The notes: generated from the letters alone by a model not told the origin. 64,000 nucleotides of DNA from UBA4416 sp038327195 (GCA_038327195.1 JBBQKU010000004.1:1-64000), one strand, 5' to 3'. Counted from the stretch's first letter, positions 33,299-43,105 are shown. Translations and numbers: made by a program.

Positions 33299-35818
33299 TT
33301 GAGCTTTATCTTTAATATTCAAAGAAATACTATTATTAAATATGTTTTTGTTTTTACAACATGTTTAATTTTTGTTGGCTGTAATATTAATAAACATTTG
33401 TTGGCTGACGAATATTTAGTTGAAAAAAATCATATTAAATATAACGGAACAGCAATTGATCATGCTGAATTAGAACAATTTTTAAGGCAAAAACCCAATC
33501 GTAAAATCTTAAAATTAGTGCCTTTTAATTTGTGGTTATACTTTCAAATTGATCAAAAAAAGATGATTGAGCATAAATTGAAACGAAACCTAAAGTACGA
33601 TCGAATTAACGAACGAAGAATTAGAAAAAACGAGATTAAGAATGAAAAGAGGAAGATTAAAGGAAAAAAAACTAAGTCGGTAAAGCTTAAGAATAAAGAG
33701 AAATTAACTTTTAGAGAAAGTATTTTAGACGCAGGAGAACCGCCAACATTGATAGATGCATCTCTTACAAAAATTACGGTGGCTCAATTACAGAAATTTG
33801 CGTTTTCTAGAGGATATTTTAATTCAACAGTTACTGACAGCGTTGTATTAAATCACAAAACAAAGCGAGCAAAAATATTTTATCATATTACTAAATCTAT
33901 ACCATACAAAGTAAATGAAATTACTTATCAAATTGAAGACCCACTTATTGAATATTTTATTTTTAATGATACAAGTAATTGTTTAATAAAACATAACAGT
34001 ATATACAATGAAGACGAGTTTCAAAAAGAAAGAGAACGGATAACTGAAAAATTACTTAATAATGGTTATTATTATTTTGCCCCAGAATTCATTCATTACA
34101 TGATAGACACTAATTTGATTGGAAATTTTGCAAACATTAGGATTGATTTGAAAAAATTTTCGAGGCCTTTTAGTGAAGCTAATGATTCTTTGGTTTATAT
34201 AAATCATCCTAGGTTTACTTTAAATAATATATATATTATTCCCGAAGTTGTAAAAGATTTTAGAGGAAAATCAAATGAAGTGTATGCTAAAGATACTTCC
34301 ATTTACAATGGCATTCAAGTTTTATATAACAATAAATTAAAATTTAAATTAAAAGATTTAACTCGTGACGTGTCTTTGTTTGAAGGCCAGCTTTATCAGA
34401 AAAATTTAGCTGAAGAAACCTATAAGGGAATATCTTCTTTGAAGGTTTTTAAAAGTGTATTCATGCAATTTATCAGGAGTCCAAATACTGATGATAAACT
34501 TGATTGTTATATTGTATGTCAACCTTTAGTGAAGCAATCTATTACCTTAGAAAGTGAAGGAACTAACACATCTGGTAATCTTGGAATTGCAGGGAGTTTG
34601 GTTTTTCAAAACAAAAACACTTTTCGTGGAGCGGAGTTGGTTGAGTTAAAATTAAATGGGTCCATAACTGCGCAAAAACAATTTAATACAACGCAAACCA
34701 CAAACATTAATAATGTTAGTAGTACGTTTAATACAATTCAGTTTGGACCACAGTTAAGTATTTATTTTCCGAAGCCATTATTTCCATTTACTTTATTTTA
34801 CTACAAAAAAAGTAATTCTGAGAAGCGTTATTTTTCTCAGCCCCGAACCAGTCTTAATGTTTCTGTCAATTATCAGGCACGTCAACAATTTGCTCGCACA
34901 ATAACGTCTCTTTCATATGGCTTTAGATTTAATAACTCTAAAGGCTTGTTTGCTTATGATGTTATTCCTTTTGAAACTTATTTAGTAAAAGCAAAATTGT
35001 TTGGTACATTTAAAGAAGAGCTAATTAACTTAAACGACTATTTTTTATTAAATTCATTTCAGGACCATTTAACAACACTTTCAAAAATTTCTGCCACCTA
35101 TAACAATCAAAATATAGCGAATAAAAGAAATTTAATGTATTTAAGAATGAGTATAAGTTCATCTGGAAATATTTTAAGGGGAATGTATAATATTACTAAT
35201 CAACCTAAAGATACCCTTGGCAGATACCGTATTGCAGATATTCCTTTTTCTCAGTTTGTAAAAATCGATGTTGACTATCGTTTTTATTTTAAGATTAGAA
35301 AATTTGAAAAACTAGTCTATCGTTTGTCTGGCGGCATAGGTAAACCACTTTCAAACTTATCAAGTTTGCCATATGAGCAAAGTTTTTTTGCTGGTGGCCC
35401 AAATGGAATGAGGGCTTGGCGTGCTCGTACCTTAGGCCCTGGTAGTTACAAGCCATCAGAATCAGATGCTAAATATGATAAGATTGGAAATATCCAAATT
35501 GAGTCCAATATTGAATACCGATTTCATATTTTCAAATCTTTTTATGGCGCATGGTTTGCAGATGCTGGCAATATTTGGTTGATTAAACCAGAAGCATCAA
35601 AACCTGGAGGGGAATTTAAATTAGAGAAATTTTATACTGAGTTTGCACTTGGTAGTGGTGTTGGTTTGAGGTATGATTTCAGCTTTTTTGTTTTGCGTTT
35701 GGATGGAGCAATGAAAGTGATTGACCCAGAATATGATTTAGGAAAACGATTTATTCTTGGAACAAAAACAATAAGAGAATCAGCTATATTAAATTTCGGA
35801 ATTGGATATCCTTTTTAG
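33299..35818 (+). CDS. tamL: BamA/TamA-like outer-membrane assembly lipoprotein (TamL-like)
   Basis: 839 residues. The TTG at 33299 is the only start giving the lipoprotein signal (FTTCLIFVGC, with the lipidated Cys at about 28). Downstream are POTRA-like repeats, a Lys/Arg-rich stretch (about 100-140) and a large C-terminal Omp85 barrel that contains GGPNGMRAWRARTLGPGSY and ends YPF, where Phe is the signature terminal residue. The family is the TamL lipoprotein that works with TamB in outer-membrane biogenesis. No tamB is adjacent here. Divergent from the SpoU methyltransferase gene. Confidence 0.85.
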   Translation: MSFIFNIQRNTIIKYVFVFTTCLIFVGCNINKHLLADEYLVEKNHIKYNGTAIDHAELEQFLRQKPNRKILKLVPFNLWLYFQIDQKKMIEHKLKRNLKYDRINERRIRKNEIKNEKRKIKGKKTKSVKLKNKEKLTFRESILDAGEPPTLIDASLTKITVAQLQKFAFSRGYFNSTVTDSVVLNHKTKRAKIFYHITKSIPYKVNEITYQIEDPLIEYFIFNDTSNCLIKHNSIYNEDEFQKERERITEKLLNNGYYYFAPEFIHYMIDTNLIGNFANIRIDLKKFSRPFSEANDSLVYINHPRFTLNNIYIIPEVVKDFRGKSNEVYAKDTSIYNGIQVLYNNKLKFKLKDLTRDVSLFEGQLYQKNLAEETYKGISSLKVFKSVFMQFIRSPNTDDKLDCYIVCQPLVKQSITLESEGTNTSGNLGIAGSLVFQNKNTFRGAELVELKLNGSITAQKQFNTTQTTNINNVSSTFNTIQFGPQLSIYFPKPLFPFTLFYYKKSNSEKRYFSQPRTSLNVSVNYQARQQFARTITSLSYGFRFNNSKGLFAYDVIPFETYLVKAKLFGTFKEELINLNDYFLLNSFQDHLTTLSKISATYNNQNIANKRNLMYLRMSISSSGNILRGMYNITNQPKDTLGRYRIADIPFSQFVKIDVDYRFYFKIRKFEKLVYRLSGGIGKPLSNLSSLPYEQSFFAGGPNGMRAWRARTLGPGSYKPSESDAKYDKIGNIQIESNIEYRFHIFKSFYGAWFADAGNIWLIKPEASKPGGEFKLEKFYTEFALGSGVGLRYDFSFFVLRLDGAMKVIDPEYDLGKRFILGTKTIRESAILNFGIGYPF

Positions 35819-35877
35819 AAAGTTATACCAACTACAATCATCTTTTTGTCCAAAGTAAAGTTAAACTTATATGCGGT

Positions 35878-36117
35878 ATTATTATTTGGGCGTGCCCTAA
35901 AGGTCGGGCTTTTCAGTGCAATCTTCTTTTCGTTCCTCAAAAAAGGATTTTACTTCAATCCCTCACGCAATTTTACCTAAATCATAAATTAAAAATTCAA
36001 TTGAACGGTAAATTGCGAAAGGGATGCAAGTGTAAAGCTTTTTTAAATTTTTAATTTAAAAAACTTGTAGCGACAGCCAGCTCTGGCTCCCGCCAGATTT
36101 GCCATAATAATTATAAT
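35878..36117 (+). repeat. Structured intergenic repeat, copy 2
   Basis: About 240 bp between the convergent genes tamL and the holin-like gene, collinear with copy 1 at 15813-16064: TTTGGGCGTGCCC, GGTCGGGCTTTTC, GCAATCTTCTTTT, AAAAAAGGATTT, TCAATCCCTCACGC, GAACGGTAAATTGCG, AAAGGGATGCAAGTGTAAAGC, an 11-bp hairpin (36039-36063), AGCGACAGCC and CTGGCTCCCGCCAG. The ends are again a rough inverted repeat (TATTATTATTTGGGC and GCCATAATAATTATA). CGCAATTTTAC (35966-35976) can pair with GTAAATTGCG (36008-36017). The rest of the 377-bp gap (35819-35877, 36118-36195) shows nothing I can name. Confidence 0.8.
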
Positions 36118-36195
36118 TAAATGTAAGCCGAATTTATAAGAAATAGTATTTACTAAGAATTTATTATAGAACTAAAACTAATTAAGGTCATGGTA

Positions 36196-36591
36196 TTAGT
36201 TACCGTCTTTTTCTTTATTCCCAAATATACCATCTAAAACACTACTAACTATTGATAAGATTAAGCTGAACCAAAGTGCCGTCCAAAAGCCATTCACACT
36301 AAAACCATCAACCAATTTATTTGCAAATAAAATAATAAAAGCATTTATTGCTAATAAAAACAATCCAAGCGTAAAAAATGTAATTGGTAATGATAAAATT
36401 GTAAGGATTGGTTTTACAATAGTGTTTAAAAAGGCTAATACAATAGCAACCATGAGTGCTGTTGTAAAGTGATTTAATTCTTCCGAATCTCCAACATAAA
36501 ACTGATTATTGCCAATAGTTACTCCACTTAAAAAATAGGCTGTAATTAATACAGCAAATGTTGAGGCTAATAATTTGACAATAAATTTCAT
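36196..36591 (-). CDS. Phage-holin-4-family membrane protein (PF04020-type)
   Basis: 131 residues with four hydrophobic segments (about 3-23, 41-62, 67-92 and 103-122), in the short four-helix pattern of the PF04020 family. Despite the name, these are chromosomal housekeeping proteins in many bacteria with unknown roles, and no phage genes are nearby. Convergent with tamL across copy 2 of the structured repeat. Confidence 0.8.
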   Translation of the reverse strand: MKFIVKLLASTFAVLITAYFLSGVTIGNNQFYVGDSEELNHFTTALMVAIVLAFLNTIVKPILTILSLPITFFTLGLFLLAINAFIILFANKLVDGFSVNGFWTALWFSLILSIVSSVLDGIFGNKEKDGN

Positions 36592-36608
36592 TTACAAATA
36601 TGAATTAT

Positions 36609-36642
36609 TTGTTACTCTGATTATTGTTAATCAGAGTAACAA
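36609..36642 (-). terminator. Stem-loop after the S46 peptidase gene
   Basis: Perfect 15-bp arms at 36609-36623 and 36628-36642 (TTGTTACTCTGATTA and its complement), loop TTGT, starting 4 bases after the peptidase stop. No T-run follows. Confidence 0.55.
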
Positions 36643-36646
36643 AATT

Positions 36647-38809
36647 TTATTTTCTTAAATCTAGCTCAGCAATTATATTAGTTGCTCCACCAAGTTTTTC
36701 TACTACCCAAAGCAGGTAACGTACATCTAAATTAATAGTACGGTTCAAGTCTTTGTCGAATTTAATTTTATGACTTAAAGCTTCATAGTTTCCATCAAAA
36801 GCTAAACCGATCAATTCACCTTTTGCATTCATTACAGGTGAACCTGAGTTACCACCAGTGATATCATTTGAACTAATAAATGAAACTACAATATCTTTTG
36901 TATCTGCATCTATATATTGCCCATAGTCTTTTGCTTTAGCCAATTCAATTAACTTAATTGGAGCATCATACTCATAATCATTTGGTTTGTATTTTTCTAA
37001 TACTCCACTTAGAGTACAAACATGGCTATATTTTACGGCATCTCTTGGAGAATAAGATTTTACATTTCCAAAACTAACACGCATTGTGAAATTAGCATCT
37101 GGATATAATTTTTTTCCATTGCTTGTTTCTAAAACACCTTTTAAATATAATTTTCCTAATGCAAAATTTTGAGCATTAAAATCAGCGAAAAGCTTAGCGT
37201 ATTTAGTATTGAAATTAACATTGAAGGCATTGGCCATCATAAACGCAGGGTCTTTATGAAGGCTTGCTGTATCGATAGTTGTAATAAATGCATCCCATTT
37301 AGCACTTGTTAAAAATGAAGTATTATTAAATACATAATTTGAAAATGCTTCGTAAGTTGCTTTCGTTTTTAAATCACCAAATTTTGTATTAATCATATTG
37401 TAAAATACTGATGGGTGTTGTGCCGCATCGATATCAGTAAAATACGATTGTGTTACAAATGCTAAAATATTTTTATCTGAAACAACATTTTCTCCTTTTG
37501 CAAAGGCAGTTTGAGCTATTTTTGCAGCGTCCACAGCTTTTGCAATTTCTTCTTTAGTAACATCTTTTTTACTAAGCACAGCATCAAGTTTTTGTAATGA
37601 TGAAGCAAATGCAATAAGTGGAGAACCAAAAATACCTTCAGTCATATACACACGTTGTTTTGCATAAGGCGTCCAGACTTGGTAAATTTTTTGATATTCA
37701 GTAAATAAGTTTTCGTATTCAGGTTTTCCTTTTACCGAAGCTAAAAAGGCTTTTTCATTCGTTTGTTTTTCTTCAAACGTTTTAAATTTTAAAAGTTGTT
37801 TGGTTTCACCATCAAAAAATTTCCAATAGTTTGCGATACCAGCGTAATTACCTGCTAATTGTAACTTAACTGCAGGATCTTTTTTCATTTCTTCTAACAT
37901 GTATTTTAAACGAACATCACGTAAACCTACTAATGATGGGTTTTCAATGTCTGTTTTTAATTTAACACCAAATGAAGTTTCATAACGATTTGTTCCTCCA
38001 GGGTATCCGTAAATCATCGTGTAGTCGCCATCTTTTACACCCTTAATAGAAACAGGTAATGAATATTTTGATTTTAAAGGAACATTGTCTGCTGCATAAT
38101 CTGCTGCTTTTCCATCTTTATTTGTATAAACTCTAAAAATTGAAAAATCACCTGTGTGTCGAGGCCATTCCCAATTATCAGTATCTCCACCGAATTTACC
38201 AATACTTTCGGGAGGAGTTCCAACTAAACGAACATCTTTGTAACGCTCATAAACGAATAATAAAAATTGGTTTGCTTTAAACATAGAAGCTACTCTTCCT
38301 TCATAACCAGAACCTTCAGTTTCTTTAACTCCCATTTCAGTTAAAATAGCAGGTAGTTTTTGAGTTAATTCATTAGCTGGTATATCTTTTATTTTAGCGT
38401 TAACTTTATCTGTTACATCTAAAATTTTTATTAGAAATTGTGCATGTACTCCTGGCGCATAAATTTCTTCAGATTTAGATTTTGACCAAAACCCATCTCT
38501 TAAATAATTATGGTCAACTGAACTGGCAGCTGCTATAGCACTATACCCACAATGATGATTAGTAAAGATTAAACCTTCCTTACTCACTATTTCTCCAGTA
38601 CATCCTCCACCAAAAATAATAATGGCGTCTTTAATACAGGCTTGGTTCATACTATACAATTGTTCTTTCGATATTTTTAAACCACGTTTTACCATGTCGG
38701 CATAAACTTGCTCACCTAAAAGCATTGGTAACCACATACCTTCATCGGCCTTAGCAATATTGTTAGCCAAAAAAGTAATAATAAAAATGGATGCGAGAAT
38801 TTTTTTCAT
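36647..38809 (-). CDS. S46 family dipeptidyl-peptidase (DPP7-like)
   Basis: 720-residue serine exopeptidase in the periplasm, with a signal peptide (1-21, ending NNIAKA). The catalytic triad regions are visible: GGGCTGEIVSKEGLIFTNHHCG with the His near 86, and the nucleophile in ITGGNSGSPVMNAKG. The specificity position 18 residues after the catalytic Ser falls in FDGN: Gly, as in DPP7 (hydrophobic P1), whereas DPP11 has Arg there. It therefore probably releases dipeptides with hydrophobic residues. Single gene, ended by a strong stem-loop. Confidence 0.94.
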   Translation of the reverse strand: MKKILASIFIITFLANNIAKADEGMWLPMLLGEQVYADMVKRGLKISKEQLYSMNQACIKDAIIIFGGGCTGEIVSKEGLIFTNHHCGYSAIAAASSVDHNYLRDGFWSKSKSEEIYAPGVHAQFLIKILDVTDKVNAKIKDIPANELTQKLPAILTEMGVKETEGSGYEGRVASMFKANQFLLFVYERYKDVRLVGTPPESIGKFGGDTDNWEWPRHTGDFSIFRVYTNKDGKAADYAADNVPLKSKYSLPVSIKGVKDGDYTMIYGYPGGTNRYETSFGVKLKTDIENPSLVGLRDVRLKYMLEEMKKDPAVKLQLAGNYAGIANYWKFFDGETKQLLKFKTFEEKQTNEKAFLASVKGKPEYENLFTEYQKIYQVWTPYAKQRVYMTEGIFGSPLIAFASSLQKLDAVLSKKDVTKEEIAKAVDAAKIAQTAFAKGENVVSDKNILAFVTQSYFTDIDAAQHPSVFYNMINTKFGDLKTKATYEAFSNYVFNNTSFLTSAKWDAFITTIDTASLHKDPAFMMANAFNVNFNTKYAKLFADFNAQNFALGKLYLKGVLETSNGKKLYPDANFTMRVSFGNVKSYSPRDAVKYSHVCTLSGVLEKYKPNDYEYDAPIKLIELAKAKDYGQYIDADTKDIVVSFISSNDITGGNSGSPVMNAKGELIGLAFDGNYEALSHKIKFDKDLNRTINLDVRYLLWVVEKLGGATNIIAELDLRK

Positions 38810-39013
38810 GTTTTTTATAAATTAGATACTAAATGGTATTAATAAAATTTGGTGCCCAAAATTAACAGAAAAATGCATACTATAACTGTTTTTTAGATGA
38901 ATGGACAATTTTTAGGATAATGCGCTTGTTTTTCTCTATTAATTCAAAAACTTCGCTATTTTGGCTAGTAATTGAGACTCGAAAATCTGTTTTTTTTAGA
39001 TTGTACCCTATAT

Positions 39014-40102
39014 TTATTTTAAATAATGCAGTTTAGTTAAATAAATATAAGGCTCAAACATGTGATTATAAAATACATTTTCTCCATTATACTTAAATAG
39101 AGAATTATAATTTGAGTCTGGTTGTAATATAATTGATGAACCTGCTGGAACATAAAAATTACTATTTTCTATTTGTGGTGATTTATATTGAGGCAAACTT
39201 TTTTTAATAAAAGGACTTAAACGTTTTGTTAAATGTTTTTTATATTTTCTATTAGTCTTTACTGCAGAGCGTTCCATATCGTTAACGGCATGATTGACGA
39301 TTAATTTTACAATAGGCTTTTTAACATGTCTACGCATCAATTCTTTTCGTTTAGAAAAAGGATTGATAGGATGTAAATCAGAAATTGTTTGTGTAGTAAA
39401 TGGTGTTTGAGGCACCCAATCATAAGTATTGACTATACGAAAGCCCCAACCGTTTCGTGTTATAAAATCATAATCATAGGCATAAAATAAGTTACCAGGT
39501 TTTGGAGCAGCGCTGCTATAAACTTTATAGATAAGGTTTTTTGGAACAATGTTTTCTGACGCATATTCTAAATATGATCGCATTAAAAAGGTTAGGGCCG
39601 CACCTTGGCTGTGCCCAATAAATATATATTCTTTAATTCCTAGGCTAGAATATTCTCTAATTTTCTCAGTAATTAAGGGCGCTAAGTGTGCAATGCCAAT
39701 TGCCCAACCATGATGAACAAGTGCTTTTTCATCGTTACTAAATTTGTAATTAAAACTAGTACTATCATTAATATTTAATGTTCCAGATGATTTTATCATG
39801 CCACTGTAAAAATTTTCGAGCCATGATGCTCCTCCAACAGTAAATCTTAAACAAAACACTCCAACAGAATCATCTCTTAACCAAAAATCAAATTTGTTTT
39901 TTAACCCTACTTCCGGAGAACGATATAATCTTTTGTAATTAGCTGGAATGCTTTTAGGCGCATATTTGCCAGAATCTTGATGAGCCCATTCTAAATGTAA
40001 AACTTCAAGGTATTCCTTGGCATCAAAGCCTGATTTTAATTTTTGTTGAGCAAAGTTGAATTGTGCTAAAAATAAAAACAATACTAGAACTTGTTTTTGC
40101 AT
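39014..40102 (-). CDS. Secreted class 3-like lipase
   Basis: 362 residues with a signal peptide (1-18, ending NFAQQ). The nucleophile elbow GHSQGAALTFLMRSYL (Ser near 168) is typical of class 3 lipases (alpha/beta hydrolase fold), and YSSAAPKPGNLFYAYDYD gives the Asp region. The C-terminal 100 residues are basic. Its substrate may be a glyceride, but specificity cannot be judged. It follows the thioesterase gene by one base and probably shares its transcript. Confidence 0.85.
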   Translation of the reverse strand: MQKQVLVLFLFLAQFNFAQQKLKSGFDAKEYLEVLHLEWAHQDSGKYAPKSIPANYKRLYRSPEVGLKNKFDFWLRDDSVGVFCLRFTVGGASWLENFYSGMIKSSGTLNINDSTSFNYKFSNDEKALVHHGWAIGIAHLAPLITEKIREYSSLGIKEYIFIGHSQGAALTFLMRSYLEYASENIVPKNLIYKVYSSAAPKPGNLFYAYDYDFITRNGWGFRIVNTYDWVPQTPFTTQTISDLHPINPFSKRKELMRRHVKKPIVKLIVNHAVNDMERSAVKTNRKYKKHLTKRLSPFIKKSLPQYKSPQIENSNFYVPAGSSIILQPDSNYNSLFKYNGENVFYNHMFEPYIYLTKLHYLK

Positions 40103-40103
40103 G

Positions 40104-40547
40104 TTATAATGTAAATTTATTTTTTGGAATAATGCTACAAGTAAATCTTGACACGCAAGTTAGTTCTTCCTTATCATTATATATTTTTATTTCCCAAACA
40201 TGATTTTTGCCAACAATGTTTAGCGGCCGACACACTCCTTTTACAAATCCGTTAAAAACTGCTTTAATATGATTTGCGTTTATTTCAATTCCGACTCCAA
40301 TAAATAATTCGCTATTTACAACTAACAAAGAAGCAACACTCCCAATGGTTTCAGCTAACGCAACACTTGCGCCACCGTGCAGTAACCCGAAAGGTTGTTT
40401 TGTTCTTTCATCAACTGGCATTTTTGCAACTATAAAATCGCTTCCTATTTCTGTAAATTCAATTCCTAAAGTTTGACCTAAAGTGTTTTTATTAAGATCA
40501 TTTATGTCTAATAGATTGGGAGTTTTGTTCCAAATTGGGTTAATCAT
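40104..40547 (-). CDS. Hotdog-fold thioesterase (PaaI/MenI-like)
   Basis: 147 residues. LLHGGASVALAETIGSVASLL is the active-site helix of the PaaI/YdiI hotdog thioesterases, with Glu as the catalytic residue. It hydrolyses an acyl-CoA of unknown identity. Although similar enzymes act as DHNA-CoA thioesterases in the classical menaquinone pathway, the presence of mqnC argues against that role. It lies between the histidine kinase and lipase genes on the same strand. Confidence 0.9.
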   Translation of the reverse strand: MINPIWNKTPNLLDINDLNKNTLGQTLGIEFTEIGSDFIVAKMPVDERTKQPFGLLHGGASVALAETIGSVASLLVVNSELFIGVGIEINANHIKAVFNGFVKGVCRPLNIVGKNHVWEIKIYNDKEELTCVSRFTCSIIPKNKFTL

Positions 40548-40570
40548 TTTAATGGGCTTTAAAGACGAAA

Positions 40571-41839
40571 CTACAAATAAATTTTAAATTTATGCATACC
40601 GTCTTTGTATGAATATGTTATTTGCCAATTATAATAATCAATAATTTTTTTTATTAGAGACAAGCCAACGCCTAGCGATCCTGAAGTTGAGGATTGGGTG
40701 AATCGTTCAAATAAAAATTGTTTTTCAATCTTTTCTCTTTCGCTTGTGTTTTGAATTGTAAAGAAATCATCTTCGATTACTATTTTTATGGTTCCGCCTT
40801 CTTCCAAATTATACTTTATGGCATTAATAAAAAGATTGTTGAATAGGATGTTTGATAAAATAGGATTTAAATCTTTAGTTACATTTTTATTAAATTCTTT
40901 TATAATTGTGATTTGTTTTGCCTCAATAAAATCTTCTAATTCTTCTAATTTTTCTTCAAAAATAGTTATTAAGTTAGTATTCTCAGTTGATACAAATTGT
41001 TTGTTTTCAATCCTTGACATTAAAATCAAAACTTGGTTCAATTTATATAATCGTTGTGTTGCTTGATAAATGTGTTGAATAGAATCATGTTGTTTTTTAC
41101 TGTAATTGGCCTCTTGCATTAACAACTCTACTTTCGTGCTAATAATAGATAATGGAGTTTGAGCTTCGTGAGAAACGTTTTCAGTAAACTCTTTTAGGTT
41201 TCTATAATCAGATTGAATTTGTTGTGTTAAATCGTGAATTGTATCATTTAATAAATGAAATTCATCAATATTTGTTTCTTTAAAATTCAACGATTCATTT
41301 TTTTTAATGTTCCAAGATTTTATTTTAGAGAGTGTGTCATAAAACGGCGAAAAAATATAAACAGATATGTATCTATTAAGTAAAAACAAAATTACTAATG
41401 AAACAAATAGAAACAGTAATACAATTCCTAAAACATATTCTCCAATTTCTTTTCCTTCCGACATTGATTTTGAAACTGTAATTGCATACGCTTTATCATT
41501 AGCAGTGCACTGAAAAGAAAGCTCTCTTACAATTACCGAAGCATCATTTTCTTCTTCGCCTACTTCTTCTTCCGCAAATTCTTTAAAAACATTTTCATAG
41601 GTTGTTTGTTTGTAAATTTCGACGATTGAAATTTTTTCACCGATATTTGATGTAAAATTTTCGGGAGATTTTCCTTCTTTTAATGATCTAATAATTATTC
41701 CTTTAGCGGCTAACAATTGCTCACCTTGCTCACTGTCAAGTTTTAATAAGATGAATTTAAAAACTATAAAAACTCCAACAGCAAATAATATGATTGTTGT
41801 AACGGAAGTAAAAATATTTGTTTTTGTAAGTAGCTTCAT
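40571..41839 (-). CDS. Sensor histidine kinase
   Basis: 422-residue membrane kinase. Two transmembrane helices (about 10-34 and 134-157) enclose an extracytoplasmic sensor domain of about 100 residues with an acidic stretch. The dimerisation domain has SHEAQTPLSIIS (phospho-acceptor His near 224), and the ATP-binding domain shows NNLFINAIKYN (N box) and GSLGVGLSLIKKI (G2 box); the G1 box is divergent. No HAMP domain is evident. It follows its response regulator by 7 bases. Divergently placed to the haem/YceI gene cluster, which it may sense for or control. Confidence 0.94.
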   Translation of the reverse strand: MKLLTKTNIFTSVTTIILFAVGVFIVFKFILLKLDSEQGEQLLAAKGIIIRSLKEGKSPENFTSNIGEKISIVEIYKQTTYENVFKEFAEEEVGEEENDASVIVRELSFQCTANDKAYAITVSKSMSEGKEIGEYVLGIVLLFLFVSLVILFLLNRYISVYIFSPFYDTLSKIKSWNIKKNESLNFKETNIDEFHLLNDTIHDLTQQIQSDYRNLKEFTENVSHEAQTPLSIISTKVELLMQEANYSKKQHDSIQHIYQATQRLYKLNQVLILMSRIENKQFVSTENTNLITIFEEKLEELEDFIEAKQITIIKEFNKNVTKDLNPILSNILFNNLFINAIKYNLEEGGTIKIVIEDDFFTIQNTSEREKIEKQFLFERFTQSSTSGSLGVGLSLIKKIIDYYNWQITYSYKDGMHKFKIYL

Positions 41840-41846
41840 TTAAAGA

Positions 41847-42521
41847 TTAGTCCTTAAACTTATAACCCATGCCATAAACAACTTTTATATAATCTTTTAA
41901 CCCAACTTCATTTAATTTTTTCTTTAAATTCTTTATTTGACTATATACGAAATCGAATGTTGTTGCCATTTCAGCTTTATCACCCCAAATATTTTCAGCC
42001 AAAGCTTCCTTTGTTATCAAGTGAGTTGGATTACTTGCTAAGTAAACTAATATATCGTATTCCTTTTTAGTTAATTGTAAGGGAGTTCCATTTGTAAGGA
42101 CTTTCTTTTCTGTCGTATCAATTTCTAATCCATCAAATACCAAAGCGTTTTTTCCGCCAAAATTTCTTCTTCTCAAAACAGAATAAATGCGTGCACTTAG
42201 TTCTGATAAATGAAATGGTTTAGTTAAATAATCGTCAGCGCCAATTTTCAAACCTTTTAATTTATCTTCTAATGAGTTTGCGGCGGTTATAATAATGACA
42301 CCCATTTCTGGCTTATTGTTTTTGATATGTTCTATAATCTCAATTCCTGAACCATCAGGTAGTCCAATATCAACAAGCGCGCAACCATACTTATTTTCAG
42401 ATAATTTGTGCATACCACTTTTCACCGATGATGCGAAATCACACTGATATCCATTTTCTGTTAAATAATCTATCACATCTTCTCGTAATGATCTTTCATC
42501 TTCAATAATTAAAATTCTCAT
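41847..42521 (-). CDS. OmpR-family response regulator
   Basis: 224 residues: receiver domain with D8 and phospho-acceptor D51 (LVDIGLPDGSG) and K at YLTKPFH, then a winged-helix DNA-binding domain (LTKKEYDILVYLASNPTHLITKEAL, KNLKKKLNEVG). The kinase gene follows directly. It is divergent from the cluster at 42724 across 202 bp, so the intergenic region may hold its own binding sites, but no direct repeat was identified. Confidence 0.95.
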   Translation of the reverse strand: MRILIIEDERSLREDVIDYLTENGYQCDFASSVKSGMHKLSENKYGCALVDIGLPDGSGIEIIEHIKNNKPEMGVIIITAANSLEDKLKGLKIGADDYLTKPFHLSELSARIYSVLRRRNFGGKNALVFDGLEIDTTEKKVLTNGTPLQLTKKEYDILVYLASNPTHLITKEALAENIWGDKAEMATTFDFVYSQIKNLKKKLNEVGLKDYIKVVYGMGYKFKD

Positions 42522-42695
42522 GATTAAATATTTTGCGTTAAATTGGAATAAAAAAAGTTAAGTAAATGTTAAATTTAAAACAAATACATATAAAATTAAA
42601 ATATACAAAAAATATACAAAAAAACGATTAAAAATAATGTAATTTCGTCCAAAATTTCAAATAAACATTCAATAAGTTTTTTATGAATATTTTTA

Positions 42696-42703
42696 TAACT
42701 TTG
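42696..42703 (+). promoter_or_regulatory. -7 element of the haem/DUF5777/YceI cluster promoter
   Basis: TAACTTTG is an exact TAnnTTTG and ends 20 bases before the ATG of the first gene. A clear TTTG upstream is not seen, which would suit an activator-dependent promoter. Confidence 0.45.
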
Positions 42704-42723
42704 TTCTATAAATAAATTTTTAA

Positions 42724-43089
42724 ATGAAATCCTTATATTTTATTCTTTTTAGTTTTGTTTTTTTTGCTGGTTGTAAACATAAACCAAATTTTGATTCTAT
42801 GTCAAAAGTTAGTTATGCAACGGATATCGAGCCAATTATTATTAGTAATTGTACCCAAAGTGGTTGCCATGGAAGTGTTCATAATGAAGATTTTAAATTA
42901 TTGACCTATAATGATTTAATTAAACATACAGATGTTAATGCTGGTTCGCCTGAAACGAGTAAATTATATAAAGTAATTCGTTCATATAACCCAAATACAA
43001 TAATGCCTGTTAAACCATATGATCCATTAACTGAAAAACAAATTCAGCTAATCTATGTTTGGATAGGGCAAGGCGCTTTAAACAATTAA
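42724..43089 (+). CDS. Small haem-binding lipoprotein with CX4CH motif
   Basis: 121 residues. The signal ends in a lipobox (FFAGC, Cys at about 16). The single haem motif is unusual: CTQSGCHG, i.e. C-x4-CH instead of C-x2-CH. A distal Met in TIMPVKPYDPLT may be the axial ligand, and the tail QIQLIYVWIGQGALNN matches the cytochrome domain often found in Bacteroidota surface proteins. It probably sits in the outer membrane or periplasm as a monohaem electron carrier. First gene of the cluster 42724-45857; its neighbour 43106 is a close paralogue. Confidence 0.8.
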   Translation: MKSLYFILFSFVFFAGCKHKPNFDSMSKVSYATDIEPIIISNCTQSGCHGSVHNEDFKLLTYNDLIKHTDVNAGSPETSKLYKVIRSYNPNTIMPVKPYDPLTEKQIQLIYVWIGQGALNN

Positions 43090-43105
43090 AAACAATAAAA
43101 CATCT

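Noticed and set aside
36196..36591. Possible prophage remnant because of the 'phage holin' family name
   Set aside because: The family is chromosomal in many bacteria and no phage genes are nearby.
38880..39011. Leftward open frame of about 44 codons just after the lipase stop
   Set aside because: It has no ATG, GTG or TTG start and reads through from a stop; probably chance in AT-rich DNA.
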